NCBI RefSeq assembly: GCF_000247995.1
Contig: NZ_BAFE01000093.1
Location: 1 to 49,442 of the forward strand
Origin: Mobilicoccus pelagius NBRC 104925
Lineage (GTDB): Bacteria > Actinomycetota > Actinomycetes > Actinomycetales > Dermatophilaceae
Direction of reading: 5' to 3'
Length of the DNA stretch: 49,442 bases
The translations under genes were made by a program, and so were the position numbers. The notes under the pieces are model-generated. The model was not told the origin of the DNA and did no database searches. It saw only the letters and a list, made by a program, of their open reading frames with translations. Shown piece by piece: positions 16,625-24,368 of the stretch (the stretch's first letter is position 1; every line of letters starts with the position of its first letter).

Positions 16625-17701
16625 ATGGGCATCCGTGCCATCCGGGGTATCGCCGCAGGTGCGGCCGCTGTCGTGCTGTTGCTCGCCGGGTGCGGCGACG
16701 CCGACGAACCCGCGCCCGCACCGCCCACGACGACGGCACCGGAGCGGCCCCCGTTCACGCCGCCGGCCGACACCCCACCCCGAGGAACCCTCAGCGGACT
16801 CCCGTGGGACAGCGGCGTCGTCCACAACAAGGCCGGCCTCGCCACGGAGTTCGAGGAGCTCCGCGGCCGTCCGCTCGACGTCATCGGCGTCGCCCCCACC
16901 CGCGACACGTGGAAGGACCTCCTCGACTCCTGGTGGCTCACCGACAACTCGATCCCGCCGGGCTTCGAGGGCACCCTCAACGTCGCCCTCCCCCTCTTTC
17001 CCGGTGACGGCTCGATGGAGCGCGCCGCGAGCGGCGCCGACAACGCCCAGTGGGAGAAGATGGGCCGCCTCATCGCCTCGAAGTACCCCACCGCCTACGT
17101 GCGTCCCGGTTGGGAGATGAACATCGTCGACTGGCCGTGGCGCGCGACCGAGGAGAACGTCGAGCAGTACAAGCAGGCCTTCCGGCACGCGTCGACCTCC
17201 CTCAAGAAGGGCGGCCCGCACCTGCGCATCGTCTTCAACCCCAACGAGGGCAAGGGCAACTCCCTCGCCGACGCGACGCTGGCCTACCCCGGTGACGACG
17301 TCGTCGACGTCGTCGGCATCGACGCCTACGACTGGAGCCCGCCCTACGACGACGGCCGAGGCTGGCAGAAGCACCTCACCCAGCCGGGCGGATGGGATTT
17401 CTGGGGCGAGTTCGCGCGCTCCCACGGCAAGATGTTCGCCGTGCCCGAGTGGGGCGTCATCCCGGGCTCGTCGAGCTCTGGCGGCGACAACCCCGCCTAC
17501 ATCACCCACGTCATGGGCTGGATGAAGGCCAACGCGGACATCATGACGTTCGACAGCTACTTCGACGAGCGGGAGGACTACTGCCGCTGCTCGCTCACGC
17601 AGAACCCGCAGGCCCGGCGGGCGTACCTCGACCAGCTCGCCTCGTGGGGCTCGTCGTCCCCGTCCGGTCGCGCGACGTCGGGGTCGACGCCGACGCGCTG
17701 A
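16625..17701 (+). CDS. GH26-like glycoside hydrolase lipoprotein
   Basis: A 358-residue lipoprotein. Its signal MGIRAIRGIAAGAAAVVLL ends in the lipobox LLAGC, followed by a Pro/Thr-rich linker to about residue 52. The catalytic domain has RPGWEMN with putative acid/base Glu164, YPGDDVVDVVGIDAYDW, and AVPEWG with putative nucleophile Glu275, followed by DNPAYITHVMGWMKANAD. These blocks align one-to-one with the secreted paralog at 7910-9001 and with the degenerate domain ending at 24368. The enzyme should sit on the outer face of the membrane. The substrate is unknown; an envelope or extracellular beta-glycan is a guess. It ends opposite the convergent EspI-like ATPase gene. Confidence 0.83.
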   Translation: MGIRAIRGIAAGAAAVVLLLAGCGDADEPAPAPPTTTAPERPPFTPPADTPPRGTLSGLPWDSGVVHNKAGLATEFEELRGRPLDVIGVAPTRDTWKDLLDSWWLTDNSIPPGFEGTLNVALPLFPGDGSMERAASGADNAQWEKMGRLIASKYPTAYVRPGWEMNIVDWPWRATEENVEQYKQAFRHASTSLKKGGPHLRIVFNPNEGKGNSLADATLAYPGDDVVDVVGIDAYDWSPPYDDGRGWQKHLTQPGGWDFWGEFARSHGKMFAVPEWGVIPGSSSSGGDNPAYITHVMGWMKANADIMTFDSYFDEREDYCRCSLTQNPQARRAYLDQLASWGSSSPSGRATSGSTPTR

Positions 17702-17715
17702 CGCCCACCCCTCCC

Positions 17716-17766
17716 GATACCGCGGAGGCGTCGCCCGGTCGTGGGCGGCGCCTCCGCGTCGGTATC
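17716..17766. terminator. bidirectional terminator between convergent genes
   Basis: A long hairpin: GATACCG pairs with CGGTATC, CGGAGGCG with CGCCTCCG, and an inner CGCCC with GGGCG, with only a 3-base bulge. It fills the 93-bp gap between the GH26-like lipoprotein and the EspI-like ATPase genes. Confidence 0.75.
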
Positions 17767-17794
17767 CGGTGGGTGGCCCGCAGGGGCCGACCCC

Positions 17795-19075
17795 TCAGCG
17801 GTGCGCGTCGAACCGGCGTGTGATTGCGGCGGCGATGTCGAGATAGGCCTCCCGCGTCGCGGGCTGGAGGCTCTCCCAGTCGAGGAGCGCCCCGTCGGCG
17901 ACGTGCGGGTCGGCGGGGACGACGATGACGTCCGCCGCGCGCGAGAGGTGATCGAGCACCGCGTCCTTGTCGACGGCGCCCGAGACGATGTCCTTCGCCG
18001 TGAGGACGACGATGCACGTGTCGGCGAGGTGGGCGAAGCCGTGGTCGCGGAGCCAGTCGATCGTCTCCGCGGCCCGCTTGGCGCCGGTGACCGACCACGC
18101 CGCCGGGATGACGACGGTGTCGGCGTAGCGCAGCACGCCCTCCATGAGGGGGTGGGTGACGCCGGTGCCGCAGTCGACCTGGACGAAGGAGTGGTACCGC
18201 TGGACGACCTGCACGACGGCGTCGAAGTCGTCGGCACGGAGCGAGTCGCCGAGCATCGGGTTGGGCTCGCCGGGCAGCACGGTGAGACGCCCCCGAGTCG
18301 CCGTGTACCGGCTCAACGCCTCGAGGCTGTCGACGTCGTCGATGTCGCGGGCGAGTGCCGCGATGCCCGAGAGCTTCTCACCGACGAGCCGCTCGGCGAG
18401 GTCGCCGGCGTCGGGGTTGGCGTCGATGGCGAACACCGGGTCGGGGCGCAGGTCGGAGAGGGCGATCGAGGTCGCCGCCGTCGTCGAGGTCTTGCTGATG
18501 CCGCCCTTGAGGCAGAAGAACGCGGTGACGTGCTTGCCGCGGAGTTGCGTCGCGATCTGCGCCTCCCGCTCCCGCTGACGCCGCTCGCGTTCGCCCGGGC
18601 CGGGGTTCCACCGGCCGCCGGTGACGCGGTAGGCGACCGACTGCCAGCCCGACCGCGGCTTCGGCGTCCGCGGACGCACCATCGGCACCTCGACGGGCGG
18701 CAGCGTCCGCCCGGGGACCGCACCGACGCCCGAGGCCGGGGTGGGGGACGAGTACCCGGCCGTCGCAGAGGTCGCCGTCCCACCAGGGCCGTCGTCGTGG
18801 CCCACCCGAGACGGGTTCGCGGGCATGCCGCGCACGTCGTCGGACGACGTCATGGTCGCCGCTCCTGCCGCCCCGGCCATCGCCGATGCCCCCGCCTCGT
18901 CCGTCGTGCCCATCGCGCCGAGCGCGACGGACACGACGGACGGGGAGTGGCGGCGGGCCGCACGGTCGGCGGCGTCGTCGCGTCGCCACGGGCGGGCGGT
19001 CGCCGTGTACCGCACGACGTCCGGCTCGGGTCGTGGGTTGACGGGCTTCTTCGATGTGTTCGGTGGCATCGTCAT
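17795..19075 (-). CDS. EspI-like ParA/MinD ATPase with disordered N-terminus
   Basis: A 426-residue protein. Residues 1-140 are Pro/Ala/Ser/Gly-rich and disordered. Residues 147-180 (VAYRVTGGRWNPGPGERERR, then QIATQLRG) precede a ParA-like domain with the deviant Walker A KGGISKTST from residue 190, FAIDANPDAGDLAER (Walker A' region) and VQVDCGTGVTHPLMEG. The proline-rich head, the GGRW...L-x-G linker and the ATPase together resemble EspI (Rv3876) and related MinD-like proteins of type VII secretion loci. Ser194 replaces the usual Gly of KGGxGKT. The ATG at 19075 follows GAGGAG. No ESX core gene is visible in this window, so the partner is unknown; polar or septal positioning of an export machine is inference. 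Confidence 0.8.
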   Translation of the reverse strand: MTMPPNTSKKPVNPRPEPDVVRYTATARPWRRDDAADRAARRHSPSVVSVALGAMGTTDEAGASAMAGAAGAATMTSSDDVRGMPANPSRVGHDDGPGGTATSATAGYSSPTPASGVGAVPGRTLPPVEVPMVRPRTPKPRSGWQSVAYRVTGGRWNPGPGERERRQREREAQIATQLRGKHVTAFFCLKGGISKTSTTAATSIALSDLRPDPVFAIDANPDAGDLAERLVGEKLSGIAALARDIDDVDSLEALSRYTATRGRLTVLPGEPNPMLGDSLRADDFDAVVQVVQRYHSFVQVDCGTGVTHPLMEGVLRYADTVVIPAAWSVTGAKRAAETIDWLRDHGFAHLADTCIVVLTAKDIVSGAVDKDAVLDHLSRAADVIVVPADPHVADGALLDWESLQPATREAYLDIAAAITRRFDAHR

Positions 19076-19129
19076 GGTCGCTCCTCGGCTGGTGGATCTG
19101 TCGATGGGGTGAGACGGGCGAGACCCGAC

Positions 19130-19621
19130 TCAGGAGGCCCGGGCGCGCTCACGACGACGGGCGGCGGCGTTGTGGCCGCGACACTCGTCGCAGCGGCAGC
19201 CACGGCGGTAGCGGGAGAGGCTGCCCTCGCCACGAGGGTGGAGGGGACGGCGCCGCCCCTCGTCGTCGACGCCCGCGAGGCGGGGTCCGTGGCCGATGGC
19301 AGGCTCGCCGACGAGCTCGGGATACATGCGGCGACGCTGACCCGTCGTCGTCGAGGCCCGGTAGCCGACGTCGTTGAGGCGGACGGCCTCGCTGAGGCAG
19401 GCCCCCCGCACCGGGCACGAGGCACAGATCCGCAGGAGCGTGAGGGGGACGGTGTCGGCCTCGACCTCCGGAGTCCACGCCGACGGGGGGATGCCGTTGG
19501 TCCGCGCCGAGGCGCAGGCGGCGTCACCGACGAAGGTGGCCGACGGCACCTCGGCGGCGGCGGCCGGGCCCGGTGTGGCGAGGGTGAGGTGACCCGTGGG
19601 TCGCATGGTCGTGGCGGTCAC
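19130..19621 (-). CDS. WhiB-like Fe-S regulator with C-terminal GCRC-x2-C motif
   Basis: A 163-residue protein from the GTG at 19621, preceded by GAAAGGA at 19626-19632. The WhiB core has an upstream Cys (DAACAS), then CASCPVRGAC (CxxCx5C), so four cluster Cys are present. The usual GVWGG turn is replaced by GYRAST, followed by RRR. The C-terminal extension ends GSLSRYRRGCRCDECRGHN followed by a basic tail. That second Cys motif occurs in many actinobacterial and phage proteins and may bind zinc. WhiB proteins are redox or NO-sensing partners of sigma factors. It lies 54 bp upstream of the EspI-like gene in the same direction and probably shares its transcript. Confidence 0.8.
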   Translation of the reverse strand: MTATTMRPTGHLTLATPGPAAAAEVPSATFVGDAACASARTNGIPPSAWTPEVEADTVPLTLLRICASCPVRGACLSEAVRLNDVGYRASTTTGQRRRMYPELVGEPAIGHGPRLAGVDDEGRRRPLHPRGEGSLSRYRRGCRCDECRGHNAAARRRERARAS

Positions 19622-19656
19622 GACGGTCCTTTCGGATTTTCTGTGAGAACGCCGGG

Positions 19657-19686
19657 ATTCTGGCGCCGATGCGCTGCCAACGTCAA
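19657..19686 (-). promoter_or_regulatory. promoter of the WhiB-like gene
   Basis: On the minus strand TTGACG (19686-19681) is followed after 18 bases by CAGAAT (19662-19657), about 30 bases before the ribosome-binding site. It lies in the most A/T-rich part of the window (about 19.62-19.80 kb). The 19622-19987 divergent gap holds no gene that I can see. Confidence 0.45.
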
Positions 19687-19944
19687 GACTAAACGTGCAC
19701 TCACCTGCGAAAATGATTGAGCTTTGAACGATCGTCCGACTGTGCGCCATGGTGACGCGAAACCGTTCCGCAGAGCAATTGCCATGACCACCACGCGGGT
19801 TGACGACGGCAGCGCACGCCCCCGGGCACAGAGCACCCGGCCCGCGACCCCAGCCCGTTCACCCAAAGTTCACTTTCACGATCGGACCCACACACCCGAC
19901 CCACACCCGACCCACAGGGCCCGACCACCGCCGTTCGGACTCGC

Positions 19945-19950
19945 TAGGCT
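19945..19950 (+). promoter_or_regulatory. -10 element of the two-HTH gene
   Basis: TAGGCT, a common actinomycete -10 hexamer, ends 37 bp before ATG 19988. The ribosome-binding site GAGGTGAGG follows at 19974-19982. Upstream, GTTCAC occurs twice (19858 and 19870 region), which may be an operator half-site pair. Confidence 0.4.
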
Positions 19951-19987
19951 GACCCGCGAGTTCACGGCAGGCGAGGTGAGGTGAGGC

Positions 19988-20650
19988 ATGGCGACGGCCG
20001 AGTGGTGCGCCTCACCCGTCACGCCCGCCCCCCGGGCCACACCCACCGAGCGGTGCGTCGACGCCCTCCGCGTCGCCCCCGCCCGCAGCGCCCCACCCGT
20101 CGAGTCGACCGACCCGGCCGCGACCCCCTCCGCCACGCCCCCGGTCGACCGGGCAGCACGTGCGGTCTCCCGAGGACGCCCGCCCCGCACCGCCCCCGCC
20201 GGGCGACGGGCGACCCCCACCGACGGGCCGCCATCCGGGTACGTCACGGCCGAGATGATCGCGGAACGCCTCGCCCGCATCACGGGCAAGACCTCGATCC
20301 CCGCCTCGACGATCCGAGGCATGGCGAGCCGGGACCAGATGCCCGCACCCACCGACCTCAAGTGGGGGCGACGCACGTTGTGGGACGCCGGTGAGATCGA
20401 CCGCTGGTTGGAGGAGCGCGAGGCCCGCCACGTCTCCGAACCCACCGTGCGTCAGATCCAACGCCGACTCACCGAGCTCGACGAGCACGCGCGCCGTACC
20501 GGCAACGACCTCCGCCTCAAGGAGGGGGTGCGGGAGGCTCACCGCCGCGGCCTCTCGTACCAGCAGATCGCCGACGCCATCCGGGTGAAGAACGGTGACC
20601 ACCACCCCACCCGGGAGGCCGTCCGGGTCCGGTTCCGCCACTACCTCTGA
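19988..20650 (+). CDS. DNA-binding protein with two HTH segments
   Basis: A 220-residue protein. Residues 1-75 are Pro/Ala/Arg-rich and disordered. Residues 78-145 (GYVTAEMIAERLARITGK, then STIRGMASR and RTLWDAGEIDRWLEER) match the AlpA/excisionase-like winged HTH found in MerR-type proteins. Residues 180-220 (EAHRRGLSYQQIADAIRVK, then REAVRVRFRHYL) look like a second HTH of sigma-region-4 type. It is probably a transcription factor. It is divergent from the WhiB-like gene and upstream of the giant secreted-protein gene, so control of either is plausible. No integrase or phage gene is nearby, which argues against excisionase function. Confidence 0.75.
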   Translation: MATAEWCASPVTPAPRATPTERCVDALRVAPARSAPPVESTDPAATPSATPPVDRAARAVSRGRPPRTAPAGRRATPTDGPPSGYVTAEMIAERLARITGKTSIPASTIRGMASRDQMPAPTDLKWGRRTLWDAGEIDRWLEEREARHVSEPTVRQIQRRLTELDEHARRTGNDLRLKEGVREAHRRGLSYQQIADAIRVKNGDHHPTREAVRVRFRHYL

Positions 20651-20858
20651 GGCGATCCGGGCATGTCGCACCCGCACCTTGCACGGGTCGGAGGGGCCGC
20701 GACCATCGAACGACCTGGAACATCTCACATCCCGAGACGCCTCGCGAGAGAAGGTCTTTCCCGGCCCCTGCCTGGGTGGGTGTCTCGGGTCGACCCACAC
20801 GGGGTCGGGCCGTCACTACGGTCGCGGGGTCCGCCCTCTACCCCTCCCGGAGGACTTC

Positions 20859-23800
20859 GTGCCCCGCCCCACCCCCCTCCCCGCCGGACGACGTCTCGGT
20901 GTCCTCGCCGCCCGTACCGTGGGGACGTCGCTCGCCGTCATCGCGGCGAGTGCCGCCACGACCTACGCCGCCCACGCCGACGAAGGCGAGGAGACCCCTC
21001 CGCTGGACAGCGTGACGACCCAGGCGCCCGACGACGTCCCCGGCACCGAGGGCCAGGCCTCGGAGCAGGGCTCGGCGGGGTCCGAGGAGCGCGACACGGC
21101 GCCGACCGAACCCGCCCACGACGGGCGGTCGGCCGAGGAGTCCTCCGATCACGACGACCGCGCCTCCTGGCACGAGGAGACCCGGCAGGACGAGGCCCGA
21201 CGCGACGAAGCCCAGCGCGAGGAGACCCGGCAGGACGAGGCCCGACGCGACGAAGCCCAGCGCGAGGAAGCCCGACGCGACGAGCAGGCGCAGCGTGCCC
21301 GCGACGAGGTCCGGGCCGAGCGTCACCGCGAGGGGCGCGAGGCCGCCCGGGCGGAGGAAGGCCGGGCGCACGAACGGGCCGTGGCGCAGGCCCGCGACGA
21401 CGCCTCCCGTGCCCGTGAGCAGGAGGCCCGTGACCGAGCGGATCGCGAACAGGCGGAACGTGCGCAGGCGGAACGTGCGCAGGTCGACGCGCAGGCTCGG
21501 GAGCGACAGGAGAGGGCCGCGACCGAGACCGCCGAGGCGGACGACGCGCGTCGACGCGCCGACCAGGAGGAGCGGCGACGGGCCTCGGAGCAGCGGGACA
21601 CCGCCGAGGAGACGACTCCGACGTTGCAGGACACGTCGCGACGCGACGTCGCGGCGACCACCACCCGTCACGCCGCCGACGCCTCGCCCACGCGGGCGAC
21701 CACGACATCGCATGCCTCCACGACCTCCGAGACCACCCGCACGAACGAGACGAACGCCGAGGGGTCGCACGCGACGAGCACGGACACGTCGACCTCGCAG
21801 ACCGGGACGTCGGTCGCCCGGTCACCTCGCACCGACGAGAGCACGGCGACGGCCGGACGGGCCGGGGCGAGCGCCCCCGTGACGACCGTCCGCTCCGCCG
21901 AGCCGACGTCGACGACGGAGGACGCCGCGGCGGTGGCGGCCGCCGTCGGAGGGATCGGGTGCCCGGCGACGCGGGCGGCGTCGTGCGCGCCCGCCGTGAC
22001 CCCTGGCCCGATCGGGGCGACGCCCGGCATCGCGGACGCCCAGGACACCGGTCACCGAGCGGTCGCCTCCGTCGTCCCCGTCGCCGCTCCCGTCCCGGTG
22101 ACCGTCCGCGACACGGCGCAGGGCGACGTGGCCGACGCCGCGGCCGGCGACGCGACCTCGGCGCACCCCGCCGACGAGAGGGCCGCCTCGACCGAGATGC
22201 GCCGCCCGTCCCTGCCCGGACTGCCGAGCGTCGAACGACACGGGAACGGCGACAAGGCACCTCCCTCTGACGCCGCGGGCGCCGCGGCGGGATCCGGGGA
22301 CGCCGAGGACGCGACACCCACGTCCGCCGCCCACGACGGGTCCCGTCCCGGGCGCGACGGGGATCGGATCTCCCTCCTCGAACGCCTCTCCCGCGACCGG
22401 GAGCGCCGCGAGGCGACGCGGGACGAGGCACGCGACGCCGAGGGCGAGAACCGCGCCGCCCCGCGCGCCGGACAGGAGTCGTCGCGGAGGAAGAGCCCGA
22501 CCTCCGAGGGGACGTCGTCCGGGCGTGACCGCGCCGACCGGCACGAGACCCACCGGACGAGGGCGGATCGTCCGACGTCCTCGTCGACGAGGACCGCGTC
22601 CGGGAGCACCGCTCGGGAGAAGGGCGACGTCGGCGGGACCGAGGCGAAGAAGGCCGTCTCGCGGACGTCAGGCACCGAGAAGTCCGCCCGTGGCGCCGAC
22701 GGTCGGGCCGGGTCGTCCACGCCCATGCGCGGTGCACGCCCCGGGACGCGGGGCGAGGAGGTGCGCGACGCGACCCGGGAGGCCCTCGGACTGCCGGCGA
22801 AGAACGACGACCGGCCCGCGGCATCCTCGGACCGCGCCGACGATGCGAAGCTCACCCGCGGGCCCCGCGAGGCCCGGAAGGGCAGGACGACGCGTGGTGA
22901 CGGCACGCCGAAGCGGGGGGCGTCGACGACGGCGGACCCCGACCGCGAATCCGCACCGCAGACCCCCGGGCGTGGCACCCCGACGCGCGGGCACTCCACC
23001 CGTGGCGGCGCCCCGGACCCCGAGGAGACCTCCCGGCCGTCCACGCCGCCCACGAAGGGCCGGGACGGCCGCCCCACCGCCGGGACGCCGGACGAGGCGA
23101 CCACGGACGCGGCGGACCGCCCCGGGTCCACCCCCGACAGGACCACGACGCCGGGCCACCCCACCCGCGGTGAGCAGCGCCCCACGCCTGGGCGCTCCCC
23201 CTCCCCCGCCTCCTCGACCCCCTCGGCGACCCCGACGCGCCCCACGAGGCCGACGGAGGACCCTGCTCCGGAGGCGTCGTCCACGCGTCGCCCCGACGCC
23301 CCCGTCGACCCGCCCGCACCGCATCGCCCTGCGGCGTCGGACGGGGAGGGACACGTCCCAGGCCCGAAACACGTCACCCCCGCGCCCCACGTGCCCGGAC
23401 TCACCACCCCGCCGCGCCGATCGCCGCGTCCGAGCGGGCCGGACGAGGTCGACCACCTCGTCCCCGCCCCACTGCCGCCCCGGGAGTACACGCCCGTGCC
23501 GTCCGCCGCGGCCGCACCCGCGCCCCCCGCCCCGACGGTGGCGACACGACCGTCACCACGCCCCACCTCGACGAGTCCGGACTGGGCGAGCGGCGTCGTC
23601 CGCGAGGGTCGTGACGTCACGCCGGAACGCGGGCGGCCGGCGGACGTCGTCGTCGTGCCCGTCGACGGGTCCTCGTGGCGGACGATGACGGCCGCCTCCG
23701 TGGCCGACCCGCTCCGCGACACGAAGGCGCGGATCGTCCTCCGCACCCCGATGCTCCCCTCGACGGGCGCGACGTTGCCGCAGTGCGCGTCGGGCGAGTA

Positions 23801-24368
23801 CCGCACCCAGTGGCAGGAGTTCGCGTCGCGACTCCGTCGCCTGCCGAACGCGCCGATCGTCGATCTCGGGCCAGGGATGAACGCTCCCGGCACCCCGTGG
23901 AGCGGCGACCCGGGCATGTACTCGAAGTGCTACTCCGAGGTGGCCCGCACGGTGAAGGCGGTCGCCCCGAACGTCGCGTTCCAGTGGACGCCCGTCCTCG
24001 GGTCGCAGCCGGGCATGCCGGGCGAGTCCGTGCTGTCGGCGTGGCCGGAGCACGACCTCGTCGACGTCGTCGGCGTCGACGCGACGGCCGACCGTCGGCC
24101 GTGGTCGGAGCAGGTCAACGGCGCGTACGGCCTCAACTACTGGGCGGCGTTCGCCGACGGCCACGGCCGCCGCGTCGCCGTCGCCCGGTGGGGGGTGCGG
24201 GAGGGCGCCGTCGAGGACCGCGCGATCAACGAGGCGTACGTCCGCAACGTGCACGACTGGGTCGCCCGCGTCGCCGCGAAGCGCGCGCTCGCGTACGAGG
24301 CGTACGCGGAGCCCACGGACGCCCCGCGCGCGATCACGGACACCTACCGCGCCCTCTTCGGCGGATGA
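20859..24368 (+). CDS. giant secreted protein: coiled coil, disordered region, degenerate GH26-like domain
   Basis: A 1,169-residue protein. The GTG at 20859 follows GGAGG and starts a Sec signal (RRLGVLAARTVGTSLAVIAA) with a likely cut after AHA at residue 40. Residues 95-250 are almost only Glu/Arg/Ala/Gln/Asp, forming a long charged coiled coil or single alpha-helix that includes an exact 15-residue tandem repeat. Residues 252-908 are Thr/Ser/Pro/Arg/Asp-rich and disordered. Residues 909-1169 form a GH26-like domain: VDLGPGMN aligns with GWEMN, LVDVVGVDATADRRPW with VVDVVGIDAYDW, and VARWGV with VPEWGV. Both catalytic-position Glu are lost (Gly1006, Arg1110). The domain is therefore probably a glycan-binding pseudo-enzyme. 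The stop overlaps the next start (ATGA). Confidence 0.8.
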   Translation: MPRPTPLPAGRRLGVLAARTVGTSLAVIAASAATTYAAHADEGEETPPLDSVTTQAPDDVPGTEGQASEQGSAGSEERDTAPTEPAHDGRSAEESSDHDDRASWHEETRQDEARRDEAQREETRQDEARRDEAQREEARRDEQAQRARDEVRAERHREGREAARAEEGRAHERAVAQARDDASRAREQEARDRADREQAERAQAERAQVDAQARERQERAATETAEADDARRRADQEERRRASEQRDTAEETTPTLQDTSRRDVAATTTRHAADASPTRATTTSHASTTSETTRTNETNAEGSHATSTDTSTSQTGTSVARSPRTDESTATAGRAGASAPVTTVRSAEPTSTTEDAAAVAAAVGGIGCPATRAASCAPAVTPGPIGATPGIADAQDTGHRAVASVVPVAAPVPVTVRDTAQGDVADAAAGDATSAHPADERAASTEMRRPSLPGLPSVERHGNGDKAPPSDAAGAAAGSGDAEDATPTSAAHDGSRPGRDGDRISLLERLSRDRERREATRDEARDAEGENRAAPRAGQESSRRKSPTSEGTSSGRDRADRHETHRTRADRPTSSSTRTASGSTAREKGDVGGTEAKKAVSRTSGTEKSARGADGRAGSSTPMRGARPGTRGEEVRDATREALGLPAKNDDRPAASSDRADDAKLTRGPREARKGRTTRGDGTPKRGASTTADPDRESAPQTPGRGTPTRGHSTRGGAPDPEETSRPSTPPTKGRDGRPTAGTPDEATTDAADRPGSTPDRTTTPGHPTRGEQRPTPGRSPSPASSTPSATPTRPTRPTEDPAPEASSTRRPDAPVDPPAPHRPAASDGEGHVPGPKHVTPAPHVPGLTTPPRRSPRPSGPDEVDHLVPAPLPPREYTPVPSAAAAPAPPAPTVATRPSPRPTSTSPDWASGVVREGRDVTPERGRPADVVVVPVDGSSWRTMTAASVADPLRDTKARIVLRTPMLPSTGATLPQCASGEYRTQWQEFASRLRRLPNAPIVDLGPGMNAPGTPWSGDPGMYSKCYSEVARTVKAVAPNVAFQWTPVLGSQPGMPGESVLSAWPEHDLVDVVGVDATADRRPWSEQVNGAYGLNYWAAFADGHGRRVAVARWGVREGAVEDRAINEAYVRNVHDWVARVAAKRALAYEAYAEPTDAPRAITDTYRALFGG
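21177..21266 (+). repeat. 45-bp perfect tandem duplication in the coiled coil
   Basis: Two identical 45-bp copies (21177-21221 and 21222-21266) encode ETRQDEARRDEAQRE twice. A partial third copy (GAAGCCCGACGCGAC) follows. The identity at DNA level suggests a recent in-frame duplication, so the coiled-coil length may vary between strains. Confidence 0.9.

Noticed and set aside
17795-19075. Chromosome partition protein ParA
   Set aside because: No parB or parS sites nearby; the proline-rich head and GGRW linker fit EspI-like proteins better.
19988-20650. Prophage or integrated element, because of the AlpA/excisionase-like HTH
   Set aside because: No integrase, attachment repeats, tRNA or phage genes are seen near it.
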